Origin: JALRLA01 sp046047755
GTDB taxonomy: Bacteria > Bacteroidota > Bacteroidia > NS11-12g > UBA955
Assembly: GCA_046047755.1 (NCBI GenBank)
Contig: JBJOHK010000059.1
Coordinates: forward strand, 1 to 22,923
Direction: 5' to 3'
DNA length: 22,923 nucleotides
This document shows positions 15,427 through 22,855 of this stretch, piece after piece. Both the position numbers and the translations under genes were made by a program. Every line of letters starts with the position of its first letter. Positions within the stretch are counted from its first letter, which is position 1. A model generated the notes under the pieces. The model worked only from the letters and a program-made list of their open reading frames with translations. It ran no database searches and had not been told where the DNA came from.

Positions 15427-15849
15427 ATGGCTGAGTCCACTACCACGCGCCCGGTTCGAATTCTGATAGCCAAAGTCGGTCTCGATGGGCACGATCGCGG
15501 AGCCAAAGTCATTGCCGCCGCTTTGCGAGATGCCGGCATGGAGGTAATCTATACTGGCCTGCGCCAAACCCCAGAAATGGTGGTTCAAACGGCATTGCAA
15601 GAAGATGTTGACGCCATTGGGGTTAGCATTCTCAGCGGAGCCCACAACACCGTTTTCCCCCGCATTTTGGACCTCATGAAAGATAAAGGTCTGAACGATG
15701 TTCTGCTCACCGGCGGTGGCATCATTCCCGACGAAGACGCCGATCAACTCAACCAGTTGGGCGTAGCTCGTCTCTTCCCTCCCGGGACATCAACCGAAGA
15801 AATCGCAACCTACATCAAGGCTTGGGTGGCCGAAAACCGCCCCTTCTAA
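15427..15849 (+). CDS. Stand-alone cobalamin-binding subunit of an acyl-CoA mutase
   Basis: This 140-residue protein is a single B12-binding Rossmann-like domain. The base-off/His-on motif is complete: GLDGHDRG near residues 18-25 (DxHxxG, with His providing the lower cobalt ligand), then VSILSGAH (SxL motif) and the GGG of LTGGGIIPDED. Size and sequence match the C-terminal domain of methylmalonyl-CoA mutase or the small subunit of isobutyryl-CoA mutase (IcmB, about 136 residues). It can only work with a separate substrate-binding subunit, which is not in this window. It is followed by an enoyl-CoA hydratase 4 bp after its stop, forming a two-gene operon and pointing to acyl-CoA or branched-chain catabolism. 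Which mutase it serves cannot be decided here. The transcript is predicted to be leaderless. Confidence 0.88.
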   Translation: MAESTTTRPVRILIAKVGLDGHDRGAKVIAAALRDAGMEVIYTGLRQTPEMVVQTALQEDVDAIGVSILSGAHNTVFPRILDLMKDKGLNDVLLTGGGIIPDEDADQLNQLGVARLFPPGTSTEEIATYIKAWVAENRPF

Positions 15850-15853
15850 TTCC

Positions 15854-16651
15854 ATGGAATACCAAAACATTGTTACAGAAAAAAGAGATGGCGTATTGAT
15901 CATCACCATCAATCGCGAAGCCAAACTCAACGCCCTGACCATCGCCACCTTGCAGGAAATCAAGCACGCCGTAAACTGCGGTCAGTCTAATTCTGAGATT
16001 CATGGCATGATCCTAACAGGCAGCGGGCCCAAGGCCTTTGCTGCTGGGGCTGACATTTCAGAGTTTGCCAATTTCAACAATGATGAAGGAACGCGAATGA
16101 GCGCAGACGGTCATGAGGTCATGAATTCTATAGAGGAAGGTAGCAAAGTGGTCATTGCGGCTGTCAATGGGTTTGCCCTTGGCGGCGGATGCGAACTTGC
16201 CATGGCTTGCCACATGCGAATAGCTTCAAGCAATGCAAAATTTGGCCAGCCCGAAGTGAACTTGGGAGTACCTCCCGGTTATGGCGGTACCCAGCGTTTG
16301 ATTCAACTCATTGGCAAAGGAAAAGCCATAGAGATGTTGGTCACTGGTGATGCCATCGATGCCCAAACAGCCTTGCAATTAGGCTTGGTAAACTACGTCG
16401 TAGAACAAGAAGAGCTCTTGGACAAAGCCCTTGAAATCTTGGCCAAAGTAAAACCCAAGAGCCCTAGTGCCGTGCATAAGGTATTGAAGTGTGTAAACGA
16501 CTATTTCCAACCGAATGTCAATGGCATGCAGCGTGAAATTTATGAGTTCGGCGAAGCTTTTGAATCAGAAGATTTCAAGGAAGGTACCACGGCATTCATG
16601 GAGAAGCGCAAAGCTGAATTCGAACGCAAATCAACCTACCGCTGTTATTGA
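15854..16651 (+). CDS. Enoyl-CoA hydratase/isomerase (crotonase family)
   Basis: This 265-residue crotonase-fold enzyme most likely adds water to 2-enoyl-CoA in beta-oxidation or amino-acid breakdown. Both catalytic glutamates of true hydratases are present: Glu114 in GGGCELAMAC and Glu134 in FGQPEVNLGVPPGYGGTQRL. The CoA/oxyanion-hole segment FAAGADI is at 62-68. Length is normal and there is no signal peptide, so it is cytoplasmic. ATG 15854 begins 4 bp after the B12-binding gene, so the two are translated from one mRNA. The chain-length or branched specificity cannot be read from the sequence; the B12-binding partner suggests a substrate that also passes through a carbon-skeleton mutase. 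It is convergent with rpoN across 56 bp that show no strong terminator. Confidence 0.92.
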   Translation: MEYQNIVTEKRDGVLIITINREAKLNALTIATLQEIKHAVNCGQSNSEIHGMILTGSGPKAFAAGADISEFANFNNDEGTRMSADGHEVMNSIEEGSKVVIAAVNGFALGGGCELAMACHMRIASSNAKFGQPEVNLGVPPGYGGTQRLIQLIGKGKAIEMLVTGDAIDAQTALQLGLVNYVVEQEELLDKALEILAKVKPKSPSAVHKVLKCVNDYFQPNVNGMQREIYEFGEAFESEDFKEGTTAFMEKRKAEFERKSTYRCY

Positions 16652-16707
16652 GCTGTAGGCCCTTTGGGTCTAATGTATCAAAGACCTTTCCTTGGGGATT
16701 TGTGTAA

Positions 16708-18168
16708 TTAGAGTTCCTTGCGCAGACGCGCGACGGGAATGTTCAATTGTTCGCGGTATTTGGCTACCGTACGTCGCGCTATCCCATAGCCTTTTTCTTT
16801 GAGTAAAACCATTAAGGCCTCGTCAGTCAAGGGTTTGCGTTTGTCTTCTTCGCCAATGGCCTCTGACAAGATCTTCTTGATTTCTCGGTTGCTGATTTCT
16901 TCGCCATCTTCGCCAGTGATCCCTTCTGAGAAGAAAAATTTCAAGGGGAATATGCCGAATTCAGTCTCGACGTATTTGGAATTGGCTACGCGGGAAACCG
17001 TAGAAATGTCCATGCTGATGTCGGTGGCAATGTCCTTCAAAATCATAGGCTTCAAAAAGGTCTCTTCGCCCTCCAGGAAAAACTCTCGCTGACGGCGCAC
17101 AATGGCCTCCATGGTGTTGGTCAAGGTCATTTGACGCTGCTTGACAGAATCAATGAACCAGCGAGCCCCATCTACCTTCTGTTTGATGTATTGAACGGCC
17201 TCCTTGAGGTGCTTTTCTTTGGTTTTGGACTCCTCGTAGGCTTTTAAAGTCTCGGTATAGGTGTGACTCAATCGAAGCTCTGGGGTGTTGCGGCTGTTCA
17301 AGCGTACCTGCAAATGTCCATCTTCATTGATGACCGTAAAGTCGGGAATGATGTACTGGGTTTTCTGGTTGCTCAAACCCAAATCGCCCGGCTTGGGGTT
17401 CAGTTTGGTGATTTCAGCGATGGCGGCTTTCAACTCTTCGTCACCCACCTTCAGAGACTTCATGATCTTGTCGTAGTGGCGCTTTCCAAAAGCCTCCATG
17501 TGGTTCTCCAAGATGGTTTCTGCCAAGGTCAAAGCCGGGTTATCGCCGTAATCTTTTTTATAGAGTTGAAGCAATAGACACTCTTGCAAATCACGGGCGC
17601 CTATGCCTACCGGATCGAAGTTCTGAATCTTGATCAGCAATCGCTCCAAGTAGTCTTCAGTGGTTTGGATGTTCTCGTTGAAGGCCAAATCGTTGGCAAT
17701 GCTTCGCAACTCGCGGCGCAGGTAGCCATCTTCGTCAATGCTGTTGATCAGATGCAGTCCGAGCATCAAATCAAAGTCGTTTTGGAAGGTCGCCCGAGCT
17801 TGCTCGATCAAGAAATCTTGAAACGAAGATTCTGCCCGTATGGGCATCTCGGTTTGGTCTTCATTTCGATAATCTTCACCCATGCGGAAGGTGCTGTACT
17901 CGTCATCATCACCACCACTCGCACGAATCAATTCATCAACATCCAAGTCGCGCTGGTAATCTTCGTCCCACTCATCACTTTCACGGCTTTCTTCATCGGC
18001 GCGCGAATCTTCGGTGTCGTTTTTTTCCAATGCTGGATTCTCCAACATTTCTTGGTCTAGTTTCTCCTCGAAATCGAGCGTATTCAACTGCAACAGCTTG
18101 ATGAACTGTATTTGTTGGGGGCTCAGTTTCTGGAGCAACTTTTGTTGAAGATCTTGACTGAATTTCAT
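16708..18168 (-). CDS. rpoN: RNA polymerase sigma-54 factor
   Basis: This 486-residue sigma factor directs RNA polymerase to -24/-12 promoters and needs AAA+ activators. Region I is the Gln/Leu-rich N-terminus (KLSPQQIQFIKLLQLNTLDFEEKL region, residues 14-37), with LEQEMLENPALE-type sequence following. Region II, at about 50-110, is strongly acidic. The core-binding domain spans about 110-290, the HTH about 370-400 (DIATDISMDISTVSRVANSKY), and the diagnostic RpoN box ARRTVAKYRE is at about 464-473 near the C-terminus. It starts at ATG 18168 with a leader of about 48 nt. Its promoter overlaps the divergent asnS promoter. Sigma-54 targets were not found within this window. Confidence 0.96.
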   Translation of the reverse strand: MKFSQDLQQKLLQKLSPQQIQFIKLLQLNTLDFEEKLDQEMLENPALEKNDTEDSRADEESRESDEWDEDYQRDLDVDELIRASGGDDDEYSTFRMGEDYRNEDQTEMPIRAESSFQDFLIEQARATFQNDFDLMLGLHLINSIDEDGYLRRELRSIANDLAFNENIQTTEDYLERLLIKIQNFDPVGIGARDLQECLLLQLYKKDYGDNPALTLAETILENHMEAFGKRHYDKIMKSLKVGDEELKAAIAEITKLNPKPGDLGLSNQKTQYIIPDFTVINEDGHLQVRLNSRNTPELRLSHTYTETLKAYEESKTKEKHLKEAVQYIKQKVDGARWFIDSVKQRQMTLTNTMEAIVRRQREFFLEGEETFLKPMILKDIATDISMDISTVSRVANSKYVETEFGIFPLKFFFSEGITGEDGEEISNREIKKILSEAIGEEDKRKPLTDEALMVLLKEKGYGIARRTVAKYREQLNIPVARLRKEL

Positions 18169-18192
18169 GGCTGTACCTAGGCTGTAAGTTCC

Positions 18193-18218
18193 GGCTGCAA
18201 GCGATTATCTTTGCAGCC
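18193..18218. promoter_or_regulatory. Inverted repeat overlapping the asnS -7 box and the start of the rpoN leader
   Basis: GGCTGCAA (18193-18200) and TTGCAGCC (18211-18218) are perfect 8-bp arms with a 10-bp spacer. The right arm shares bases with the asnS -7 box (18206-18213). Since rpoN transcription is estimated to begin near 18217, the rpoN mRNA would start with this hairpin. Either an operator or a 5' stabilising hairpin is possible. Confidence 0.5.
18206..18213 (+). promoter_or_regulatory. -7 promoter box of asnS
   Basis: TATCTTTG (exact TAnnTTTG), 68 bp before the asnS ATG at 18282; a CTG at 18182-18184 stands 21 bp upstream in the -33 position. It lies within the rpoN leader. Confidence 0.6.
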
Positions 18219-18221
18219 TAA

Positions 18222-18229
18222 CAAAGTTA
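18222..18229 (-). promoter_or_regulatory. -7 promoter box of rpoN
   Basis: The minus strand reads TAACTTTG (exact TAnnTTTG), 53 bp before the rpoN ATG. It is separated by 8 bp from the oppositely oriented asnS box, so both promoters cannot be occupied at once. Confidence 0.6.
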
Positions 18230-18281
18230 CATCCGCCCAACGCAATAACCATTCCGTTTCCAAAAAGCACTCGCAAATCCT

Positions 18282-19808
18282 ATGAAAACAAGCACCCGCA
18301 TCGAATCCCTCTCCCAACACATCGGCCAAGAAGTAGAACTGAAAGGCTGGGTGTCGAATAAGCGTGAGGGCAAGGGCATTGCCTTTGTGATATTGCGAGA
18401 TGGATCTGGGTATTGCCAATGTGTGGTAACCGAAGAGAGTGCTGGGGCCGAGGCTTTAGCCGAGGCCTCCAAACTGAGTTTGGAGTGCAGCGTAATCTTG
18501 ACCGGGAAGGTGTTGGCTGACGAAAAGCAAGTCGGTGGTGTTGAGGTACAGGTTACGTCTTTGACCACCGTTGGAGCTAGCGAGAACTACCCTATTTCCA
18601 AGAAAGAACACGGTGTTGAGTTCTTGATGGACCAGCGCCATTTGTGGCTGCGCAGCACGCGCCAATGGGCCATCATGCGCATTCGCAATACCATCATTTT
18701 CTCCATTCACAAGTATTTCCAAGAGCAGGGTTTTGTGCAAATGGATGCCCCCATTTTCACTGGCAACGCCTGTGAGGGTACCAGTACTTTGTTTGAAACT
18801 GATTTCTACGGAGATCCCGCGTACTTGAGCCAAAGTGGCCAGTTGTACGGAGAGGCTATGGCCATGGCCATGGGTAAAATTTACACCTTCGGCCCCACCT
18901 TCCGCGCAGAGAAATCCAAGACTCGCCGACACCTGTCTGAGTTTTGGATGATTGAGCCCGAAATGGCCTTCTATGATATTTTCCAAAACATGGATTGCAT
19001 TGAGGGAATGTTGCAAGCCGTAGTGAAAGATGTTTTGGCTAATTGCCGTGAAGAACTCAAGACTATAGGCCGCGATACAGCGGTTTTGGAAAGCAGTTTG
19101 GGTGCTTTCCCTCGAATGACTTACGATCAAGCCGTACGCATCATCAAAGGGGAAGAAAATGTGAACGGAGTGAACAGCATTGCTTCGTTGGAGGAAGAAC
19201 TGGCTGCCAAGCAGGCAGAGTTGGCTCAGATTGAGGCCCAAATCGCTGAAAAGGAAGAGCAGTTGAAGGAGCCCGGTTTGAAGAAGGGTCAAATGAACTT
19301 CTACCAAAGCAAGGTAATCGAATTCAAACAGATCAAGTCAGACTTAGAAGAGGATTTGCGCAACATCCCTCAGTGGATCGAAAGTGCCAGAACCTTTGAA
19401 TATGGCAACGACTTTGGCGGAAGCGACGAGACGGTTTTGACCCGCTTGTTCGACCGCCCCGTGATGGTCTACGACTGGCCTCATGAGGTGAAGGCCTTCT
19501 ATTTGAAGCGCAATCCTGAAGATACCCGATTTGCTCGTGGCGTAGATGTTTTGGCTCCCGAAGGATACGGTGAGATTGTAGGCGGCGGCGAACGTGAAAC
19601 TGACGTTGATATGCTCATTGGTAAAATCCACGAGCACCAACTCCCCATGGAAGCCTTTGAATGGTATTTGGACTTGCGTCGCTATGGCTCTGTACCCCAC
19701 TCAGGGTTTGGCTTAGGGTTGGAACGTATGGTAACCTGGGTCTGCAAATTGAAGCACGTGCGTGAGAGCATTCCGTTCCCCCGTATGTACGGCCGTTTGA
19801 CGCCTTAA
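18282..19808 (+). CDS. asnS: Asparaginyl-tRNA synthetase with coiled-coil insertion
   Basis: This 508-residue class IIb aminoacyl-tRNA synthetase charges tRNA-Asn. The N-terminal OB-fold anticodon domain covers residues 15-100 (VELKGWVSNKREGKGIAFV). Motif 2 is FRAEKSKTRRHLSEFWMIEPE near 207-226, and motif 3 is GFGLGLERMV near 474-484, giving a complete active site; the YLSQSGQLYGE segment is the asparagine/aspartate-enzyme hallmark and the preceding sequence favours AsnRS. E. coli AsnRS has 466 residues. The excess is explained by a charged heptad-like segment at about 300-362 (SIASLEEELAAKQAELAQIE and onward), inserted in the catalytic domain between motifs 2 and 3. The ATG at 18282 follows a leader of about 63 nt and is divergent from rpoN. 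Confidence 0.95.
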   Translation: MKTSTRIESLSQHIGQEVELKGWVSNKREGKGIAFVILRDGSGYCQCVVTEESAGAEALAEASKLSLECSVILTGKVLADEKQVGGVEVQVTSLTTVGASENYPISKKEHGVEFLMDQRHLWLRSTRQWAIMRIRNTIIFSIHKYFQEQGFVQMDAPIFTGNACEGTSTLFETDFYGDPAYLSQSGQLYGEAMAMAMGKIYTFGPTFRAEKSKTRRHLSEFWMIEPEMAFYDIFQNMDCIEGMLQAVVKDVLANCREELKTIGRDTAVLESSLGAFPRMTYDQAVRIIKGEENVNGVNSIASLEEELAAKQAELAQIEAQIAEKEEQLKEPGLKKGQMNFYQSKVIEFKQIKSDLEEDLRNIPQWIESARTFEYGNDFGGSDETVLTRLFDRPVMVYDWPHEVKAFYLKRNPEDTRFARGVDVLAPEGYGEIVGGGERETDVDMLIGKIHEHQLPMEAFEWYLDLRRYGSVPHSGFGLGLERMVTWVCKLKHVRESIPFPRMYGRLTP

Positions 19809-19833
19809 TGTGCCCTAGCCGCCCTCCAAAAGA

Positions 19834-19852
19834 GAGGACGCGCTCCATCCTC
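19834..19852 (-). terminator. Weak hairpin between convergent asnS and gldH
   Basis: Arms GAGGA (19834-19838) and TCCTC (19848-19852) enclose 9 nt. On the minus strand the hairpin is followed by TCTTTT, so it could weakly terminate gldH; on the plus strand it is followed by A, not T. Confidence 0.3.
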
Positions 19853-19868
19853 AAAAAAGTAAAAGGAA

Positions 19869-20357
19869 TTAGAGAATCGGACGTCCGCGCACCAGCTGGA
19901 AGCCGACATCGCTGACGCCAGCGAGCTGCTCGTCGCGCATGTTTTGTTTGATGCGCAAGGTGTAGGTGCCGGCTTTGAATGGAATTTGGTCCAAAAAGGG
20001 CTGCTGGAAGGTAATCAAATTGGATTTTCCTTGGCCCATCCATCGACCGGTTTGATCGCTCAGGGTGATTTCGAATTGATTCTGCTGCTGCAAGCCGGGG
20101 CCTTCGAGTTCGTACAACAACCAAATGTTACTGTAGCTGTAATTGCTGCGTATGCGCAAGCCACAATTGAGCAGGTAATAGGTTGAGGTATCCTCGATGT
20201 TGAAGCTAAACTCCGTTACGCTATCCCAGGCCCAACCCGATGCATCGACTGAATTGAACTGTTCGTCAACGATGTTCTTGGAAGGGTTACAAGCCCAGGC
20301 AAATAGCCCGGTCAAAACCAATGTTAAAAGCGCTATGTAGGAATTGCGTGAATTCAA
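19869..20357 (-). CDS. gldH: Gliding-motility lipoprotein GldH
   Basis: This 162-residue protein has a lipoprotein signal (hydrophobic residues 8-20, then LFAWACN, lipidated Cys at 23). The GldH-type core is visible: YYLLNCGLRIRSNYSYSNI, then DQTGRWMGQGKSN, then GTYTLRIKQNMRDE and GVSDVGFQLV at the C-terminus. GldH is a membrane-attached lipoprotein required for gliding and type IX secretion in Flavobacterium. The start is an unusual TTG (20357) that overlaps the lpxK stop codon in TTGA; no ATG or GTG is in frame upstream within a plausible distance, and this start gives a good signal peptide. It is the third gene of the operon with the beta-CASP hydrolase and lpxK. The presence of T9SS-type secreted proteins at both edges of the window agrees with this function. 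Confidence 0.87.
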   Translation of the reverse strand: MNSRNSYIALLTLVLTGLFAWACNPSKNIVDEQFNSVDASGWAWDSVTEFSFNIEDTSTYYLLNCGLRIRSNYSYSNIWLLYELEGPGLQQQNQFEITLSDQTGRWMGQGKSNLITFQQPFLDQIPFKAGTYTLRIKQNMRDEQLAGVSDVGFQLVRGRPIL

Positions 20358-21376
20358 CCGCCCGAAATTAGCGATTTCAACGCCTCGGTCTGTCCAAACA
20401 GAATTTGAGCCTCATTGTGTACAACGTAGAGGTCAAATGGAAGATTTTGGGGGCGAGAATTCGGCAGTTTCATGGCATCCTTTCGGGTCATCACCAACTG
20501 CCTTGTGCCACTTTTCATAACGCGCTTAACTAGTTCTTCCCATTCAGAAGGCCCAAGCGGGGCGTGGTCTTTGCGGTTCCAAGCCCCTGCCAAATCCCAG
20601 GTAGTGGGGGCCCAATCGATGCCCTGAGCGATGCCGCTGTATACAAATACCGGCTCATTGGGCTCAAAGTCTTTTTCACCCCAAAAATTGAGAGGTTCTG
20701 TGTTGGAATAGTGGAAAAAAAACACCGGTTTTTGAAGCCTCTGAATGGATTTGATGTGCTCCTGGGCCTCTTTTTCGCTCAAGTCAAGTGGAGCTTTGGT
20801 GATCAGAATGGCATCAGCGTATTTAGCCGCCTCGGGCCATTCTCGCAAACGACCGGCTGGCAAGGGCATTTGTTTCCAAAAGGGATCGTTGAACGGACTA
20901 AGAAGTAAATACCCGCTGGCTAATAATGGCAGGTGCTGAAACCCATCATCCAAAATCGCCAATTGGGATTCTGGCGAAGCATTAAGAAGACCATAGAGAC
21001 CTTCAACCCGCTTTTCACACACGAATACAGACGCTTGGCTGGCCCGGAATATTTCCAAGGGCTCGTCTCCCACCTGTTCGGCTTGGCTAAATGGGCCCAC
21101 GGCCAAAAAGCCTTTGGTAGAACGTCCGTATCCGCGGCTCAAAACAGCCGGCTTTTTCTCTTTTAACAAATCCAGGAGAAACAGCACCATGGGAGTTTTG
21201 CCTGTTCCGCCCATATGCAAGTTGCCAACGACCCAAGAAGGAAGAGGCCCTGGCCTGCGCAGTTTTAGTCCATCAAACAAACTTCGACGCATAGCCATAG
21301 CCGTGGCATACATCCAAGATAGGGGGCTCATTAAGAGCCTCCAGAGAATTTTCGCAACTGTTTGCAGGGCTGACAC
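20354..21376 (-). CDS. lpxK: Tetraacyldisaccharide 4'-kinase (lipid A synthesis)
   Basis: This 340-residue inner-membrane kinase phosphorylates the 4' position of the lipid A disaccharide precursor with ATP. The P-loop GNLHMGGTGKTP (51-62), RGYGR (81-85), and LDDGFQH (142-148) with the catalytic Asp are all present, and the N-terminal hydrophobic helix (about residues 8-30) anchors it to the membrane. Length is normal. The start is taken as GTG 21376, 5 bp from the upstream stop, because it keeps the complete N-terminal helix; an in-frame ATG 15 codons later is an alternative. The stop overlaps the TTG start of gldH. Being in one operon with gldH links outer-membrane lipid synthesis and the secretion/motility machinery in expression. 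Confidence 0.93.
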   Translation of the reverse strand: MSALQTVAKILWRLLMSPLSWMYATAMAMRRSLFDGLKLRRPGPLPSWVVGNLHMGGTGKTPMVLFLLDLLKEKKPAVLSRGYGRSTKGFLAVGPFSQAEQVGDEPLEIFRASQASVFVCEKRVEGLYGLLNASPESQLAILDDGFQHLPLLASGYLLLSPFNDPFWKQMPLPAGRLREWPEAAKYADAILITKAPLDLSEKEAQEHIKSIQRLQKPVFFFHYSNTEPLNFWGEKDFEPNEPVFVYSGIAQGIDWAPTTWDLAGAWNRKDHAPLGPSEWEELVKRVMKSGTRQLVMTRKDAMKLPNSRPQNLPFDLYVVHNEAQILFGQTEALKSLISGG

Positions 21377-21380
21377 CTAG

Positions 21381-22790
21381 CTACAAAGAAAAGGAATCGC
21401 CGGGGTTCGGAGTATGCACAGTGCAATGACGTACATCTCGGGCCAGAATTTCCATTTGCAATGGGTCTCCGTGAACCAAGAAGAGGCTATCCAAATGGCC
21501 TTCATCACAGGCTTTGAAGTAATCCAATAGCTGATCGTGGTCGGGGTGGGCGCTAAACGCATCGGTCTTACGAACGGCTGCTCGAACCGCGCGGGGCTTG
21601 TGGTTGATTTCCACGAAATCCTGACCTGACATCAAGCGATGCCCCAATGTGCCTTCGGCACAGAATCCGGCGATCAATACGGTATTGTTCTCACCGCCTA
21701 TGTTGTTTTTGACGTGCATTTGAATGCGACCTCCTTCCACCATTCCAGCGGCTGAAATGATCACGCAAGGATCGGGGATTTCTGACAAAACCTCGCTCTC
21801 CTTTTCATCTTGAATCACATACAAATTATCAAAGTCAAACAAAGACCCATGCTTAGCATGGAAGGCCTTAGCCTCTTCGTTCAAATAGGGCAAACTGTGT
21901 TGGTATACCCGTGTGCTTTTGATGGCTAGGGGGCTGTCGGTAAAAATCTTAATATTGGGCAATTTGCCTTCGCGGTACAACTGGTGAAGGGTAAACAAAA
22001 TGGCTTGGGTACGCCCAACTGAGAATGCGGGCACGACCAATTTTCCTCCATTTTCCACGCAGGTCTCCTGTATCTCACGCAACATGATTTCTTCCGCCTT
22101 CTTGGAATGTTGTTCGTGCTTGCGACCACCATAGGTACTTTCTGAAACCAAATAATTCAACTTGGGCATGGGCACGGGGTCAGGAACCAGTTTGGAGTTC
22201 TTATTCCCCAAATCACCCGTAAACCCAATGCGCTTGGTCTCCCCATTCTCTCGCACCTCCAAAACCACACTCGCCGCTCCTAGAATGTGACCGGCTGTGT
22301 AAAATTGAAGAGTCAAATTGTCGTTGTATTCGTATCGAGTTCCAAAATCGACGGTCTCCACCCTGTCGATCATGTCCATGATGTGCTTAGCCGAGTATAA
22401 TGGACTTGGAACCGAGTCGCGGTATTGACCCTTTTTGCGCTTAGAGAATTTCTTGCGCTTTCGGGCAATTTCCATGCGTTGAATGTTCAAGCTATCGTGC
22501 AGCAGGAAGTCACTCAATTCCAAGGTTGGGGGTGTACAAACAATCAAACCATCAAAGCCCTGCTTGATCAAATTGGGAATGTTACCTGAATGGTCAATGT
22601 GAGCATGCGTCAGAATTAACAGGTCGATCTTTTCGGGGTCAAAGGGAAAACGAGCGTTGTTCAGGTCAAAATTCTTCTTGTCTTCATAATCTAACCCGCA
22701 ATCTATCAATACGGTAGTACCGTCTTCTAACTCCAAAAGGTGTTTGCTTCCCGTCACTTGCCGCGCCGCACCCCAAAAGGTCAACTTCAT
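21381..22790 (-). CDS. Beta-CASP metallo-beta-lactamase-fold hydrolase (CPSF73-like RNase)
   Basis: This 469-residue protein has the zinc-binding motif HAHIDH at residues 62-67, the ligand-type motifs TAGHILGAAS and FTGDLG, then a beta-CASP insertion, and the C-terminal motifs SAHPDHDQL and LFLVHGD. Together these define the beta-CASP RNA/DNA nucleases such as CPSF73 and bacterial TTHA0252-like enzymes, so cytoplasmic RNA processing or decay is the likely role; the substrate is unknown. The start is ATG 22790 (MKLTFWGAARQVTGS, the conserved beginning). An upstream in-frame start at 22829 adds 13 unrelated residues and covers the promoter. A TACCTTTG box 4 bp before the ATG predicts a leaderless mRNA. 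It leads the operon with lpxK and gldH. Confidence 0.9.
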   Translation of the reverse strand: MKLTFWGAARQVTGSKHLLELEDGTTVLIDCGLDYEDKKNFDLNNARFPFDPEKIDLLILTHAHIDHSGNIPNLIKQGFDGLIVCTPPTLELSDFLLHDSLNIQRMEIARKRKKFSKRKKGQYRDSVPSPLYSAKHIMDMIDRVETVDFGTRYEYNDNLTLQFYTAGHILGAASVVLEVRENGETKRIGFTGDLGNKNSKLVPDPVPMPKLNYLVSESTYGGRKHEQHSKKAEEIMLREIQETCVENGGKLVVPAFSVGRTQAILFTLHQLYREGKLPNIKIFTDSPLAIKSTRVYQHSLPYLNEEAKAFHAKHGSLFDFDNLYVIQDEKESEVLSEIPDPCVIISAAGMVEGGRIQMHVKNNIGGENNTVLIAGFCAEGTLGHRLMSGQDFVEINHKPRAVRAAVRKTDAFSAHPDHDQLLDYFKACDEGHLDSLFLVHGDPLQMEILARDVRHCTVHTPNPGDSFSL

Positions 22791-22794
22791 GGTG

Positions 22795-22802
22795 CAAAGG
22801 TA
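22795..22802 (-). promoter_or_regulatory. -7 promoter box of the beta-CASP/lpxK/gldH operon (leaderless geometry)
   Basis: The minus strand reads TACCTTTG (exact TAnnTTTG), with only CACC before the ATG at 22790. TTG triplets upstream stand at 14 and 24 bp, not the preferred 19-21. Confidence 0.6.
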
Positions 22803-22855
22803 GGGCTGCGGGGCGGCAACACGGGACAACTTGGTAGAGATTTACTACCTATTCA

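Noticed and set aside
16652..16707. Possible terminator between the enoyl-CoA hydratase gene and rpoN
   Set aside because: Only short pairings such as GGTCT/AGACC are present, without a T-run on either strand.
17584..18060. 158-codon plus-strand frame inside rpoN
   Set aside because: Antisense shadow of the acidic and core-binding regions of sigma-54; no start context or recognisable domain.
18456..19307. 283-codon minus-strand frame inside asnS
   Set aside because: Long but antisense to a clear tRNA synthetase; Leu/Gln-rich composition reflects the complement of asnS codons.
19615..20124. 169-codon minus-strand frame spanning the asnS end and gldH
   Set aside because: Arg/Ser-rich shadow crossing two real genes and the hairpin between them.
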